Part shown: in pieces, positions 15,510-25,254 of the stretch | Layout: every line of letters starts with the position of its first letter | Position numbering within the stretch: position 1 is the first letter of the stretch | Source: Ardenticatenaceae bacterium | GTDB lineage: Bacteria; Chloroflexota; Anaerolineae; Promineifilales; Promineifilaceae | Assembly: GCA_020634435.1 (NCBI GenBank) | Contig: JACKBS010000016.1 | Coordinates: 147,483 to 211,482, forward strand | Direction of reading: 5' to 3' | Length of the DNA: 64,000 nt | Position numbers and translations under genes: made by a program | The notes under the pieces: generated by a model | What the model was told of the DNA's origin: nothing | The model's input: only the letters and a program-made list of their open reading frames with translations | Databases searched by the model: none

Positions 15510-17054
15510 ATGGATAACCTTCTTATCGCCATGGAAGGAATCGATAAGAGCTTCCCCGGGGTTAAGGCCCTGGACCAATGTCGCTTTGAGCTGCGTGCGG
15601 GGGAAGTTCATGCCCTAGTCGGTGAAAATGGTGCCGGAAAATCCACCATGATGAAGGTTTTGTCTGGCATTTATGCGAAAGATGCAGGCCATATCTACTA
15701 CAAAGGGAAAGAAGTCGATATCGCTACGCCTCGGGCGGCCCAAAATTTAGGGATCAGCATTATTCATCAGGAATTGAACCTGATGCCACATTTAACGCTG
15801 GCCCAAAATATTTTTATTGGCCGAGAACCACGCCGCGGGCTGAGCTTCTTGCTAGACGAAGCCGCTTTAAACCAGCAAACGGCCGAATTATTTGCCAGCA
15901 TGCACCTCAAGCTAGACCCACAAACGCGCGTCTCTAACCTGACCATCGCCAAACAGCAAATGGTGGAAATTGCGAAAGCACTCTCCTTCAATTCGGAAGT
16001 GCTGATTATGGATGAACCAACGGCCGCTTTAACCGAAGCCGAAATTGAGGATCTGTTTAAATTTATTCGCGATTTACGGGCACGCGGGGCCGGTATTATT
16101 TATATTTCGCACCGGCTGGAAGAGCTGAAGCAAATTTCTGACCGAGTCACCGTGATGCGCGACGGGCATTACATCAACACGGTAAACACCAACGAAGTCA
16201 CCACCGACCAAATCATTAGCATGATGGTTGGGCGCACCATTTATGAAGCCACTCCAGAGCTTCCCGAAGTACCCAATGAAGAAGTGGTGCTGGAGGTTCA
16301 AAATCTTAATCAGGGCAGAACGCTCCAGGATATCAATTTCCAACTGAAGAAAGGTGAGATTTTGGGCTTTGCTGGACTAATGGGTGCCGGACGCACAGAA
16401 GTGGCCAGGGCCATTTTTGGGGCAGACTCGATTGATTCCGGCGTCATATCCATTCGCGGCAAAAGGGTAGCGATTCATTCACCACAGCAGGCGGTATGGC
16501 ATGGCATTGGCTATTTATCTGAAGACCGCAAGCGTTACGGATTGGCTCTTGGCCTGGAAGTAAAAGAAAACGTGGCGATGGCTGCCCTGGACAAATTTTT
16601 GGGCTTCTTGGGCTGGGTGAACAAATCGCAAATTCGCTCTACCGCCAGACATCATATTGATGAATTAGGGATCAAAACCCCCAGTGCGGAACAAAAAGTG
16701 AAGAATCTTTCTGGCGGTAATCAGCAAAAAGTGGTCATTGGCAAGTGGCTGACGGCCGATACCGACATCCTCATTTTTGACGAGCCGACCCGGGGCATTG
16801 ATGTCGGTGCCAAGAGCGAAATTTATAAGCTGCTAAACGATTTGGCCCAACAAGGGAAATCGATCATTATGATTTCTTCCGAACTGCCCGAAATTTTGCG
16901 CATGAGCCATCGGGTTATTGTCATGTGCGAAGGGCGTATTACGGGCGAACTCCCGATCGAAGAAGCCACCCAAGAAAAAATCATGACGCTGGCCACAGCG
17001 CGTAAGGCGATTGTAAACGACAATCCGTCGGCTACACCTGCGGTAGCCGCATAA
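15510..17054 (+). CDS. Sugar ABC transporter ATPase, RbsA/MglA-like
   Basis: 514 residues with two ABC domains in one chain, as in RbsA, MglA and AraG. The first half has Walker A GENGAGKST, LTIAKQQMVEIAKAL and Walker B LIMDEPTAAL. The second half has the degenerate P-loop GLMGAGRTE, signature LSGGNQQKVVIGKWL and Walker B LIFDEPTRGIDVG, which is normal in this group. The ATG at 15510 is taken because the upstream TTG-initiated extension overlaps the terminator. It energises uptake with the permease encoded 15 bases downstream. Confidence 0.93.
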   Translation: MDNLLIAMEGIDKSFPGVKALDQCRFELRAGEVHALVGENGAGKSTMMKVLSGIYAKDAGHIYYKGKEVDIATPRAAQNLGISIIHQELNLMPHLTLAQNIFIGREPRRGLSFLLDEAALNQQTAELFASMHLKLDPQTRVSNLTIAKQQMVEIAKALSFNSEVLIMDEPTAALTEAEIEDLFKFIRDLRARGAGIIYISHRLEELKQISDRVTVMRDGHYINTVNTNEVTTDQIISMMVGRTIYEATPELPEVPNEEVVLEVQNLNQGRTLQDINFQLKKGEILGFAGLMGAGRTEVARAIFGADSIDSGVISIRGKRVAIHSPQQAVWHGIGYLSEDRKRYGLALGLEVKENVAMAALDKFLGFLGWVNKSQIRSTARHHIDELGIKTPSAEQKVKNLSGGNQQKVVIGKWLTADTDILIFDEPTRGIDVGAKSEIYKLLNDLAQQGKSIIMISSELPEILRMSHRVIVMCEGRITGELPIEEATQEKIMTLATARKAIVNDNPSATPAVAA

Positions 17055-17069
17055 AACAGGTACACAACG

Positions 17070-18035
17070 ATGGAACTCAAATATCAACTCAAAGCGCTTT
17101 TTAATTCGGATGCTTCACAAAAGATTCTGGCTTTTGCTGGTTTAATTGTGATGTTTGTGGTGTTTTCGCTGGCATCCCCGAACTTTTTTCAGTTTAGCAA
17201 CATAGTCGGTATTTTGCTGGCAACGGCCGTAAATGGCGTACTGGCTCTCGGCGTTTCCTTTGTCATCATCACGGCCGGTATTGATTTGTCCGTGGGCACG
17301 GTCATGACGCTTTCAGCGGTGATGGCTGGGGTGTTCATCACCAACTTGGGCCTGCCCATTCCGATTGGGGTGATAGGTGGCTTGCTCACCGGTGGGTTTG
17401 CGGGCTTCGTTAACGGGACCGTCATTTCCAAAATGCGCGTTCCCCCTTTTGTGACCACGCTGGGCATGCTGTACGTGGCCAAAGGTTTGGCACTGGTTAT
17501 CTCGGGATTAAAGCCCATCTACTTTACCGAGGATCCCGGTTTCACCAAAATCGCCATGGGCGATATTGGCGGTATTCCCTATGCCGTCCTCATTTTCTTT
17601 GGCGCAGCCATCGTGGCCAGCATCATTCTGAACAAAACCATCTTGGGCCGGTACACCTTTGCTCTGGGTAGCAACGAGGAAGCGACGCGCCTTTCTGGTG
17701 TAAATACGGACAAGTGGAAAACGGCCGTTTACACACTCGCGGGTCTCTACTCTGGTCTGGCTGGTGTGCTCATTGCTTCTCGTCTAAACTCAGCCCAACC
17801 CGCGCTGGGCGCTGGCTACGAGCTAGACGCCATTGCCGCCGTTGTCATCGGCGGAACCTCCCTTAGTGGTGGCGAAGGGACTATTCTAGGCACGGTCATC
17901 GGCGCATTTATCATCAGCGTTTTAACCAACGGCCTACGCATTTTGTCAGTGCCGCAGGAATGGCAGATTGTGGTTACTGGCGGCATCCTCATCGTCGCCG
18001 TTTATGCCGACATGCTGCGTCGCCGCCGGAGTTAA
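17070..18035 (+). CDS. Sugar ABC transporter permease, RbsC-like
   Basis: 321 residues, highly hydrophobic, with about eight to ten membrane segments. Typical RbsC-family pieces are ITAGIDLSVGTVMTLSAV, FVNGTVISKMRVPPFVTTLG, FALGSNEEATRLSGVNTDKWK (the coupling loop region, seen here in part) and AVVIGGTSLSGGEGTILGT. One permease gene is enough because the family works as a homodimer. It completes the importer with the binding protein at 14426 and ATPase at 15510, and precedes the fucose enzymes by 12 bases. Confidence 0.92.
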   Translation: MELKYQLKALFNSDASQKILAFAGLIVMFVVFSLASPNFFQFSNIVGILLATAVNGVLALGVSFVIITAGIDLSVGTVMTLSAVMAGVFITNLGLPIPIGVIGGLLTGGFAGFVNGTVISKMRVPPFVTTLGMLYVAKGLALVISGLKPIYFTEDPGFTKIAMGDIGGIPYAVLIFFGAAIVASIILNKTILGRYTFALGSNEEATRLSGVNTDKWKTAVYTLAGLYSGLAGVLIASRLNSAQPALGAGYELDAIAAVVIGGTSLSGGEGTILGTVIGAFIISVLTNGLRILSVPQEWQIVVTGGILIVAVYADMLRRRRS

Positions 18036-18047
18036 TTAAGCAGAGTC

Positions 18048-19190
18048 ATGGCCAAGAAAGTTTTCGTTAGCGGATGTTATGATCTGCTTCATAGCGGTCA
18101 CATCGCGTTCTTTCGCGAAGCCTCACAGTATGGCGATCTCTACGTCGCGCTGGGATCAGACAAGACAGTCTATGAATTAAAAGGACGCAAGCCGGTAAAT
18201 ACGGAAAAAGAACGTCTGTACATGGTTCAGGCTGTGAAAAGCGTCAAAGATGCCTTCATTTCCAGAGGATCGGGGATGCTGGATTTTCTGCCTGAATTTG
18301 AAGCCATCCAACCAGACATTTTCATTGTAAATGAAGATGGCCACATGCCAGCCAAAGAAAATCTGTGTGCCAAATATGGTGTGGAATACATCGTTCTCAA
18401 GCGCGAACCGCACACAGGGCTAACACCCCGGTCAACAACCGATCTGCGACGAAATAACCAGATTCCTTTTCGAATTGATTTGGCCGGAGGATGGCTCGAT
18501 CAGCCCTTTGTTTCGCGTCACTATCCAGGCTCTGTCATCACCCTCTCTTTGGAGCCAACAATCGAGTTTAATGATCGCAGCGGAATGGCCTCCAGCACCC
18601 GCTTTGCGGCCATCGAACTGTGGGGGTCGCGCCTGCCAATCGACGATCCAGACAAACTGGCCAAAATCCTTTTCTGCTTCGACAATCCGCCCGGCACTAC
18701 TGAAATATCCGGCTCACAGGATGCCATTGGCATAGTTTTTCCAGGGCTGGCCAAGGCGAATTACCAGGGCGGATACTGGCCAACAAGCATTGAACGCCTA
18801 CAGGATGATCTCACGCTGCAATTTGTAGAAAAGTCGCTTTATCTTGTGATGTTGGGACCCCGGCAAATGGATTACGACGTGTTGGCAAACACACACATCA
18901 ACCCGCCGCGGGCCAAGGCGCTGGCTGATGCGGCGGAGGAGTGCTGGCAGGCGATTCAGCAAAAAGATATTGTCGCCTTTGGCCAAAGCGTGCGGGCCTC
19001 CTTTGAAGCTCAAATTGCAATGTTCCCCGATATGATGAATGAATCTGTCGTGCAGCTCATCAATCAATACAAAGACAAGGCTCTCGGCTGGAAGCTTTCT
19101 GGTGCTGGTGGGGGTGGCTATCTGGTGCTGGTTGCCGAGAAACCCATTGAAAACGCCATCCGCATCGTCGCGCGGCGAGAGCATGAATAG
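18048..19190 (+). CDS. Fusion: cytidylyltransferase-like domain + GHMP-type sugar kinase
   Basis: 380 residues in two parts. Residues 1-135 form a nucleotidyltransferase of the HIGH superfamily: VFVSGCYDLLHSGHIAFF (HSGH nucleotide-binding motif), then TPRSTTDLR at the ISSTxxR position. From residue 139 the protein reads PFRIDLAGGWLDQP, SGMASSTRFAA, GSQDAIGIVFPGLA and KLSGAGGGGYLVLV, the ordered motifs of a GHMP sugar kinase of the heptose/fucose kinase type. So it could phosphorylate a sugar and activate it as a CDP- or ADP-derivative. It is placed between the permease and fucI with short gaps, and no separate fuculokinase gene exists in this operon. Function in fucose catabolism is inferred only; substrate unknown. 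Confidence 0.75.
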   Translation: MAKKVFVSGCYDLLHSGHIAFFREASQYGDLYVALGSDKTVYELKGRKPVNTEKERLYMVQAVKSVKDAFISRGSGMLDFLPEFEAIQPDIFIVNEDGHMPAKENLCAKYGVEYIVLKREPHTGLTPRSTTDLRRNNQIPFRIDLAGGWLDQPFVSRHYPGSVITLSLEPTIEFNDRSGMASSTRFAAIELWGSRLPIDDPDKLAKILFCFDNPPGTTEISGSQDAIGIVFPGLAKANYQGGYWPTSIERLQDDLTLQFVEKSLYLVMLGPRQMDYDVLANTHINPPRAKALADAAEECWQAIQQKDIVAFGQSVRASFEAQIAMFPDMMNESVVQLINQYKDKALGWKLSGAGGGGYLVLVAEKPIENAIRIVARREHE

Positions 19191-19220
19191 ACCTATGAAT
19201 GAAAGGAATAAGGAATTAGG

Positions 19221-21017
19221 ATGAAAATAAACGAACCCCAAAACAGACTGATTGGTACGCCGCCTAAAATTGGCATCCGTCCGACTATTGACGGCCGTTT
19301 CCACGGTGTGCGCGAATCATTAGAAGATACAACCATGGGCATGGCCCAAAACGTAGCTGCTTTCCTGAGCGAAAACCTGCGCCACGCCAATGGCCTGCCT
19401 GTTGAATGTGTCGTGGCGGATACCTGCATTGGCGGTGTAAAAGAAGCGGCCGAAACGGCCGTTAAATTTGCGCGTGAAGGTGTCGGAGTTTCTATCACTG
19501 TGACCCCTGCCTGGTGCTACGGTTCAGAAACAATGGATATGGATCCGCTGATCCCCAAAGCCGTGTGGGGCTTTAACGGCACAGAACGGCCCGGCGCAGT
19601 CTATCTGGCGGCAGTGATGGCCGCCCATGCCCAGAAAGGCTTACCAGCGTTCAGCATTTACGGCCGTGATGTCCAGGACATCGGCGACAGCAACATTCCC
19701 GACGACGTGCAGGAGAAGCTGCTGCGCTTTGCCCGCGCCGGACTCGCCGTAGCCACCATGCGCGGCCAATCCTACCTGGCAATGGGTGGCGTCTCCATGG
19801 GCATTGCCGGTTCCATTGTGGACCAGCCCTTCTTTGAGCAATATCTGGGCATGCGCGTCGAAACCATCGACATGACAGAATTTACCCGGCGCATAGTGGA
19901 AGGCATCTACGACCCCGACGAGTATGAAAAAGCGCTCGCGTGGGTCAAAGAAAATTGCCCAGAGGGCAAAGATTACAACGACGAGGCCCACAAACGGAGT
20001 CGCGAAGAACAAGACGCCGATTGGGAAATGTCGGTCAAAATGGCCTTGATCGGTCGCGACCTGATGAACGGCAATCCACGGCTGGCGGAACTGGGATTCA
20101 AGGAAGAGGCCAACGGGCACAACGCCATCGCGGGTGGCTTCCAAGGCCAGCGCCAATGGACCGATGCCTTTGCCAATGGCGATTTCATGGAGGCGATTCT
20201 CACCACTTCCTTCGACTGGAACGGCATTCGCCAACCGTACATGGTGGCCACCGAGAATGACGCACTCAACGGCGTTAGCATGTTGCTCGGTCATTTGTTG
20301 ACCGGTTCCGCTCAAATCTTTGCCGACGTGCGTACTTACTGGAGCCCAGAAGCGGTTAAGCGCGTCACGGGATATGAGTTGGAAGGAACGGCCGTAAACG
20401 GCATCCTCCACCTCATCAACTCCGGCCCAGCCGCTTTGGATGGCACCGGTGCCCAGCAAAAAGATGGCGAACCGATGATGAAACCGTGGTGGGAAATCAC
20501 TGCGGAAGATGCCAAGGCGTGTTTAGAAGCCACAACCTGGCACGCCGGGATGACCGAATATTTCCGTGGCGGCGGCTGGTCTACCCGTTTCCGCACCCGC
20601 GGCGGTATGCCAATGACCATGTGTCGCATCAATTTGGTGAAAGGGCTCGGCCCGGCACTGCAAATCGCTGAGGGCTGGAGCGTCGATTTGCCCGATGAGG
20701 TGCATGAGGTGCTGGATGAACGCACCAACCCCACCTGGCCTACCACCTGGTTTGTACCGCGCACCGACGGCACGGGGCCGTTCCGCGATGTGTACACGGT
20801 GATGAGCAACTGGGGCGCAAATCATGGCGCGATCTCCTACGGCCACATCGGTGCCGACCTGATTAGCCTGGCCGCGATGCTGCGCATTCCGGTCTACATG
20901 CACAATGTACCAGAGGAAAATGTATTCCGGCCGCACGCCTGGGCTGCATTTGGTGCGATGGAACCGCAGGGTGCCGACTTCCGCGCCTGCGCCAATTTTG
21001 GTCCGCTGTACGGCTAA
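19221..21017 (+). CDS. fucI: L-fucose isomerase
   Basis: 598 residues, full length for FucI. The N-terminus PKIGIRPTIDGRFHGVRESLE is diagnostic (quoted here in shortened form: IGIRPTIDGR, GVRESLE), followed by TCIGGVKEAAE, PAWCYGSETMDMDP, SYLAMGGVSMGIAGS and VATENDALNGVSMLLG at the manganese site. It interconverts L-fucose and L-fuculose in the cytosol. A neighbouring FucU mutarotase, a FucA-type aldolase and a fucosidase downstream support the assignment. Gaps to neighbours are 30 and 118 bases; the latter contains a 12-bp inverted repeat. Confidence 0.96.
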   Translation: MKINEPQNRLIGTPPKIGIRPTIDGRFHGVRESLEDTTMGMAQNVAAFLSENLRHANGLPVECVVADTCIGGVKEAAETAVKFAREGVGVSITVTPAWCYGSETMDMDPLIPKAVWGFNGTERPGAVYLAAVMAAHAQKGLPAFSIYGRDVQDIGDSNIPDDVQEKLLRFARAGLAVATMRGQSYLAMGGVSMGIAGSIVDQPFFEQYLGMRVETIDMTEFTRRIVEGIYDPDEYEKALAWVKENCPEGKDYNDEAHKRSREEQDADWEMSVKMALIGRDLMNGNPRLAELGFKEEANGHNAIAGGFQGQRQWTDAFANGDFMEAILTTSFDWNGIRQPYMVATENDALNGVSMLLGHLLTGSAQIFADVRTYWSPEAVKRVTGYELEGTAVNGILHLINSGPAALDGTGAQQKDGEPMMKPWWEITAEDAKACLEATTWHAGMTEYFRGGGWSTRFRTRGGMPMTMCRINLVKGLGPALQIAEGWSVDLPDEVHEVLDERTNPTWPTTWFVPRTDGTGPFRDVYTVMSNWGANHGAISYGHIGADLISLAAMLRIPVYMHNVPEENVFRPHAWAAFGAMEPQGADFRACANFGPLYG

Positions 21018-21021
21018 AAAC

Positions 21022-21113
21022 TTTGACGCAAAGGCGCGAAGAGGTAAAAGAGGCAAAGATTAATCATCATTTCCCCTTTGCTCCTTTTGAAACTTTGCGT
21101 TCTTTGCGTCAAA
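21022..21113. repeat. 12-bp inverted repeat between fucI and fucU
   Basis: TTTGACGCAAAG (21022-21033) and CTTTGCGTCAAA (21102-21113) are exact reverse complements, with further CTTTGCG and TTTTGAAACTTTGCG units inside. It has the look of a dispersed intergenic element and may affect mRNA stability in the operon. Confidence 0.6.
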
Positions 21114-21135
21114 AACCAGTTTCTTGAGGTGAGTT

Positions 21136-21570
21136 ATGCTAAAAGGAATTTCCCCTTTATTGAGTCCTGAACTACTGGCCGAACTTTACCGGATGGGGCA
21201 CGGTGATGAAATTGTCTTGGCAGACGCTCATTTTCCCGGCGACACGATGAACGATTTTGTCATTCGGGCAGATGGTTTAAAGATTGCCGATTTGCTGGAT
21301 GCGATCATGCCGCTCTTTGTCCTCGACCAATATGTGGATGATCCGGTGGTGATGATGGCCTGTGTTCCCGGCGACACGCCAGATCCGGCCGTAGAAGCAG
21401 ATTATCGGGCGGCGATGGCCAAGCATGTGACGGCCGTTCCCGACACCACCTTCATCGACCGCTTTGCCTTTTACGAACGCGCCAAAAATGCATTTGTCGT
21501 GGTGCTAACAGGGGAAACGCGCAAGTATGGCAACATCATCCTGAAAAAGGGTGTTGTTCCCCTATCGTAA
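21136..21570 (+). CDS. fucU: L-fucose mutarotase
   Basis: 144 residues, RbsD/FucU family. It aligns by eye with FucU along its whole length: ISPLLSPELLAELYRMGHGDEI, LADAHFPGDTMN, VIRADGLKIADLLDAIMPLF, DRFAFYERAKNAFVVVLTGE and KYGNIILKKGV. The conserved histidine in MGHGDEI and Tyr/Arg near the C-terminus form the active site. It converts the alpha and beta anomers of L-fucose so that FucI receives its preferred anomer. The next gene starts 23 bases later. Confidence 0.96.
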   Translation: MLKGISPLLSPELLAELYRMGHGDEIVLADAHFPGDTMNDFVIRADGLKIADLLDAIMPLFVLDQYVDDPVVMMACVPGDTPDPAVEADYRAAMAKHVTAVPDTTFIDRFAFYERAKNAFVVVLTGETRKYGNIILKKGVVPLS

Positions 21571-21593
21571 GACCGATTTTCCAGGAAGTAAGA

Positions 21594-22310
21594 ATGAAAA
21601 AAATTGAGAAAAATGCGGCTGAAGCCCAACAGTTTATCGCGGTTTGCCACCGCCTGGCGCAAACCCAATACGTAACCAGCAGTGGCGGCAACATGGCCTG
21701 GCGGCTGGAAGATAATCTGCTCATGATTACGCCCACCAAGCTATACAAAGGTGATATCCAGCCTGAGGATTTGGTCTTTATCGACATGCAGGGCACAGTG
21801 ATAGAGGGTACGCGCAAGCCTACCGGGGAAACACCCATGTACCTCAAGTTCTTCACCCTGCGCCCCGACATCGTTTCTGTCATCCATTGCCATGCACCAA
21901 ACGTTTGCGCCATGGCAATTTCCAAGAACAAGAACTGGTTGATGCGGCCGATTTTTCCCGAGACCACCATTGAAGTTGGTCCAGTGCCCCTGGTGCCCTA
22001 TGCCGAACCGCTCACGGAGCAGCTTGCCGAAAACTTTGCACCATTTTTGCCCAAGTACAACAGTTTCCTGATGGAAAGTCATGGCCTGGTCACAATGTCC
22101 CGTGACGGAATCAAAGAGACACTCATGTTGGTTGAATTGTTGGAACTGAGCGCAAAATCCATCTTGCAAGCATTGGCCGTTGGCAAAATCAAGGAACTAA
22201 AGCGGCAAGATGTGCGAGACCTTGGCAACACCATGCGTACCCGCGGCCTGCCTCTGTTTGGCGCCCCGGGAATGAATGACTCGTTGGAAGCGCTCTATTT
22301 TGCCGAATAA
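21594..22310 (+). CDS. fucA: FucA-type class II aldolase
   Basis: 238 residues with one class II aldolase domain. Zinc ligands are H98 and H100 in IHCHAPN and H163 in ESHGLV; the catalytic glutamate is E79 in KPTGETPMY, and SSGGNMA is the phosphate loop. The expected reaction is L-fuculose 1-phosphate to dihydroxyacetone phosphate and L-lactaldehyde. It is somewhat longer than E. coli FucA (215) and the family also includes epimerases and other aldolases, so the name rests on operon position next to fucI and fucU. It partly duplicates the activity proposed for 5988-7277. Confidence 0.82.
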   Translation: MKKIEKNAAEAQQFIAVCHRLAQTQYVTSSGGNMAWRLEDNLLMITPTKLYKGDIQPEDLVFIDMQGTVIEGTRKPTGETPMYLKFFTLRPDIVSVIHCHAPNVCAMAISKNKNWLMRPIFPETTIEVGPVPLVPYAEPLTEQLAENFAPFLPKYNSFLMESHGLVTMSRDGIKETLMLVELLELSAKSILQALAVGKIKELKRQDVRDLGNTMRTRGLPLFGAPGMNDSLEALYFAE

Positions 22311-22341
22311 ACGCCCTAAAACTCGTACAATTTCGTCTACC

Positions 22342-22983
22342 CTACACCCCTACTCCCTGGACAAAAGCCTGAGCTAAAATCATGTGTCCCGTCACACTTG
22401 GATGGATGCGATCCCAGGTGAGGAACATCGGGTGCATATGAACCAGGATGCGATCAAAGGCCGCTTGTGTGTCTATAAAAATGGCATCGTGGGCGGAAGC
22501 AATTTCTTTCACCACCCGCCCGTAGCTGTCCATCATCTCGCGCATCGGGTCGCTCTTGTTGGATTCAATAAAATAGGGCGTCATTAAAACAAGGCCTTGT
22601 AGCTGTGGGCGGGTTGTAGCGACAAGTTGGGTGAGAATACGGCCGTATTCTTCCACCCCCACATGCCACTCCTTCTGCAACGGCGAATCAAATTGACGCC
22701 ACACATCATTGATGCCAATCATGATGGAGAGCCAATCCGGTTGCAAGTCAAGCACGTCTGTTTGCCAGCGCTCTTGCAAGTCGCGCACGGTGTTACCACT
22801 GGTACCCATGTTGATAATGCGGATGTTGGCGTTGGGAACGGCCGTTCGTATCAATGCATCCACCAGACTCACATAACCGTTGCCCAATGAAGGACCCAAA
22901 CCTTCGCCAACCGGCAGGGCACGACCACAGTCGGTAATCGAGTCCCCAATCATCACGAGCTTGCTGTTTGGTGCAATTTTCAT
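22342..22983 (-). CDS. SGNH-hydrolase esterase
   Basis: 213 residues. The four SGNH blocks are present: block I VMIGDSITDCG (nucleophile serine), block II glycine in INMGTSGNT, block III GIND, and block V DRIHPS with catalytic Asp and His. No signal peptide is seen, so it should be cytosolic. A deacetylase acting on O-acetylated plant oligosaccharides fits its place beside GH42, GH3 and GH29 genes. The ATG at 22983 is chosen because AGGAG lies just upstream; the longer frame to 23028 has none. It follows the GH42 gene on the same strand. Confidence 0.88.
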   Translation of the reverse strand: MKIAPNSKLVMIGDSITDCGRALPVGEGLGPSLGNGYVSLVDALIRTAVPNANIRIINMGTSGNTVRDLQERWQTDVLDLQPDWLSIMIGINDVWRQFDSPLQKEWHVGVEEYGRILTQLVATTRPQLQGLVLMTPYFIESNKSDPMREMMDSYGRVVKEIASAHDAIFIDTQAAFDRILVHMHPMFLTWDRIHPSVTGHMILAQAFVQGVGV

Positions 22984-23072
22984 TCTGTGTCTCCTAAATT
23001 GAAGTGCGCCAGAGGTGACTCCATCCACGCCAATGGCGCGGGAGCGTCAAACCGAAAGGCGCGAAGTATCGA

Positions 23073-25121
23073 TCAACCCTTGATTTGGGTACAAAAGATG
23101 AGCACGTCACGCCCTTTTAAAGTAATGTCACCGCTAATGGGTGCCTGACGCAAGGCATCTGTATGTTCACCATCTGGTAAAGAGAATGTTGTTTCCGTCG
23201 CATTGTGATTCAGAACAAAAGTAAAGGCAGCCCCATCCGCATAACGCCGGGTTACCTCTACTCCTTCCGGCACGGCCAAAACGGGCTCCTGCTGAACCAA
23301 TTTGCAGATTGAACCCATCAACTCGTCAAGCAAAGCCTCTTCAGAGTCAGTAGCGACATAATACGCTCGGCCTTGTCCATACTGGTTTTCTGTAACTGCG
23401 GGCTGCCCGGCATAAAAGTCTTGGCCAAATGTCGCCAGAACTTTGGCCCCTTCCGTATGGATCACATCACAAATAATGCCACAATCATAACTGCCTGAAA
23501 GCACATTCTGGCCGTCGGCAGCAACAACAGCGTTGCGCATTTCTGGCGAAAGAGCATCCGTTTCTTCCACCCAAATGCCCAAAAGATCGCGAAACGCCCC
23601 CGGATACCCGCCTGTAATAACCAGGTCGTTTTCATTGGCGATGCCACTGAAATAGGTGGTGACAAACACCCCACCATCGGTTACAAACTGTTTAATTCTG
23701 GCAGCCAAATCAGCCGATGTCATGTACAGCATGGGGGCTACTACGATGTCGTAACCGACCAAATCAGCCTGTGCTGAGACAACATCAACGGGAATATTTT
23801 GCTTATAAAACGCGCGATAATAATTATGAACGATCCGCACATAATTGATATCTTTGGATGGGCCACTTGAATATTCCGCTGCCCACCAGTTGGGCCAGTC
23901 AAACAAAATTGCGACTTTGGCTCTGTTGGTCGCTTGCAGTAGGCCATTATCCAAAGTGGCGAGTTCATCGCCCAGCTCTTTGAGTTCCCGGCCAATGCGC
24001 GTGTTTAGATGGCCGGCATGAGGCACCATCGCCGCATGATATTTTTCGCAGGCACCCAACGATTGACGCCACTGGAAAAACAAGACCGAGTTGGCCCCGT
24101 GAGCCACGGCCTGGTAGCTCCACAGACGCATCACGCCGGGGCGTTTTAGCGTGTTGTACGGCTGCCAATTTTGCTGATTGGGCGTTTGTTCCATCAACAG
24201 AAATGGCTTGCCTTTGGCCAACCCGCGCGTCAGGTCATGTTTGAAAGCTATCAAACTGGCGGGGTCGTGTATGCTGGGGTAATTGTCCCAGCTCACATAG
24301 TCCAGGGCTTCCGACAAACGAAAATAATCAATTGGTTTGAATGTACCCATGAGATTGGTGGTGATGGGAATATCAGGGGTGAATTTCCGAATCTGCGCCA
24401 TCTCATTTTCCATGCAAGAGAGGAAACTATCGGACATAAAACGATTGTAATCAACGGCCACGGATTGATTGGTGGCACCATCGCGGTTGCCAAAGGCGTT
24501 GGGGATTAAACTGCTGATGTGGGAGGGGGGGACAACATCTTCCCAGTCGTACAAAGTGTGCCCCCAAAAGTTGGTATACCAGGCGTGGTTGAGATTCTCG
24601 ATTGAGCCATACCGCTTTTGCAGCCATTCGCGGAACTTTTGCGCACAATGATCGCAGTAGCAGTAGGTGCCGTATTCGTTGCTGATGTGCCACAAAATCA
24701 GGTTCGGGTAACTTTGGTAGCGTTCAGCCATTTTGGCGGCAATCTGGCCGGAAAAGCGGCGGTAGTCGGGGCTGTTCACGCAAAAGTTGGTGCGCGCCCC
24801 ATGCTTGTGTCGCCGCCCCTGAGCATCGACAGGGAGCATTTCGGGATATTTGCGCGACATCCACGCGGGTTGAGCGGCCGTTGGCGTGGCCATGATAACG
24901 TTAATCTGGTTCGCCAGCAGCAAATCCATCACTTTGTCCAGCCAGCCAAAATTAAACTGGTCTTCAGCTGGCTGGAGATTGGCCCACGAAAAAACAGGCA
25001 GCGTGACCGTATTCACGTTCAGCTCTTTCATCAAAGCAATGTCATTTTCCCAGACATCTTCTGGCCATTGATCTGGGTTGTAATCGCCCCCATATAAAAA
25101 CTCAGTTATCTCTTTTTTCAT
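23073..25121 (-). CDS. GH42 beta-galactosidase
   Basis: 682 residues, normal for GH42: catalytic TIM barrel, trimerisation domain and small C-terminal beta domain. The acid/base is E149 in WHISNEYG and the nucleophile E311 in LLMEQTPNQQNW. A cysteine cluster, C114 plus C154, C156 and C159 in CYCDHC, matches the structural zinc site known from thermophilic GH42 enzymes. With no signal peptide it acts inside the cell on imported galactosides, for example the galactose capping xyloglucan side chains once fucose is removed. It is transcribed divergently from the GH3 gene at 25255, sharing a 133-base control region. Confidence 0.95.
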   Translation of the reverse strand: MKKEITEFLYGGDYNPDQWPEDVWENDIALMKELNVNTVTLPVFSWANLQPAEDQFNFGWLDKVMDLLLANQINVIMATPTAAQPAWMSRKYPEMLPVDAQGRRHKHGARTNFCVNSPDYRRFSGQIAAKMAERYQSYPNLILWHISNEYGTYCYCDHCAQKFREWLQKRYGSIENLNHAWYTNFWGHTLYDWEDVVPPSHISSLIPNAFGNRDGATNQSVAVDYNRFMSDSFLSCMENEMAQIRKFTPDIPITTNLMGTFKPIDYFRLSEALDYVSWDNYPSIHDPASLIAFKHDLTRGLAKGKPFLLMEQTPNQQNWQPYNTLKRPGVMRLWSYQAVAHGANSVLFFQWRQSLGACEKYHAAMVPHAGHLNTRIGRELKELGDELATLDNGLLQATNRAKVAILFDWPNWWAAEYSSGPSKDINYVRIVHNYYRAFYKQNIPVDVVSAQADLVGYDIVVAPMLYMTSADLAARIKQFVTDGGVFVTTYFSGIANENDLVITGGYPGAFRDLLGIWVEETDALSPEMRNAVVAADGQNVLSGSYDCGIICDVIHTEGAKVLATFGQDFYAGQPAVTENQYGQGRAYYVATDSEEALLDELMGSICKLVQQEPVLAVPEGVEVTRRYADGAAFTFVLNHNATETTFSLPDGEHTDALRQAPISGDITLKGRDVLIFCTQIKG

Positions 25122-25196
25122 TTGAACCCTCTTGCTTGCAATGATTGTTCTGCGGAATTGTGGCGCTATCTGTTACAATCCGCCGCTGAAGTTTCC

Positions 25197-25211
25197 TAAA
25201 CAACGTGTTTA
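25197..25211. promoter_or_regulatory. Dyad in the GH42/GH3 divergent promoter
   Basis: TAAACA-ACG-TGTTTA is a 15-bp dyad in the space between the divergent GH42 and GH3 genes, placed where a LacI-family repressor could control both. No protein can be assigned to it from sequence alone. Confidence 0.45.
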
Positions 25212-25254
25212 CCTGACAAATCTTTATTTACATAACTGATTTTACCCATTGACT

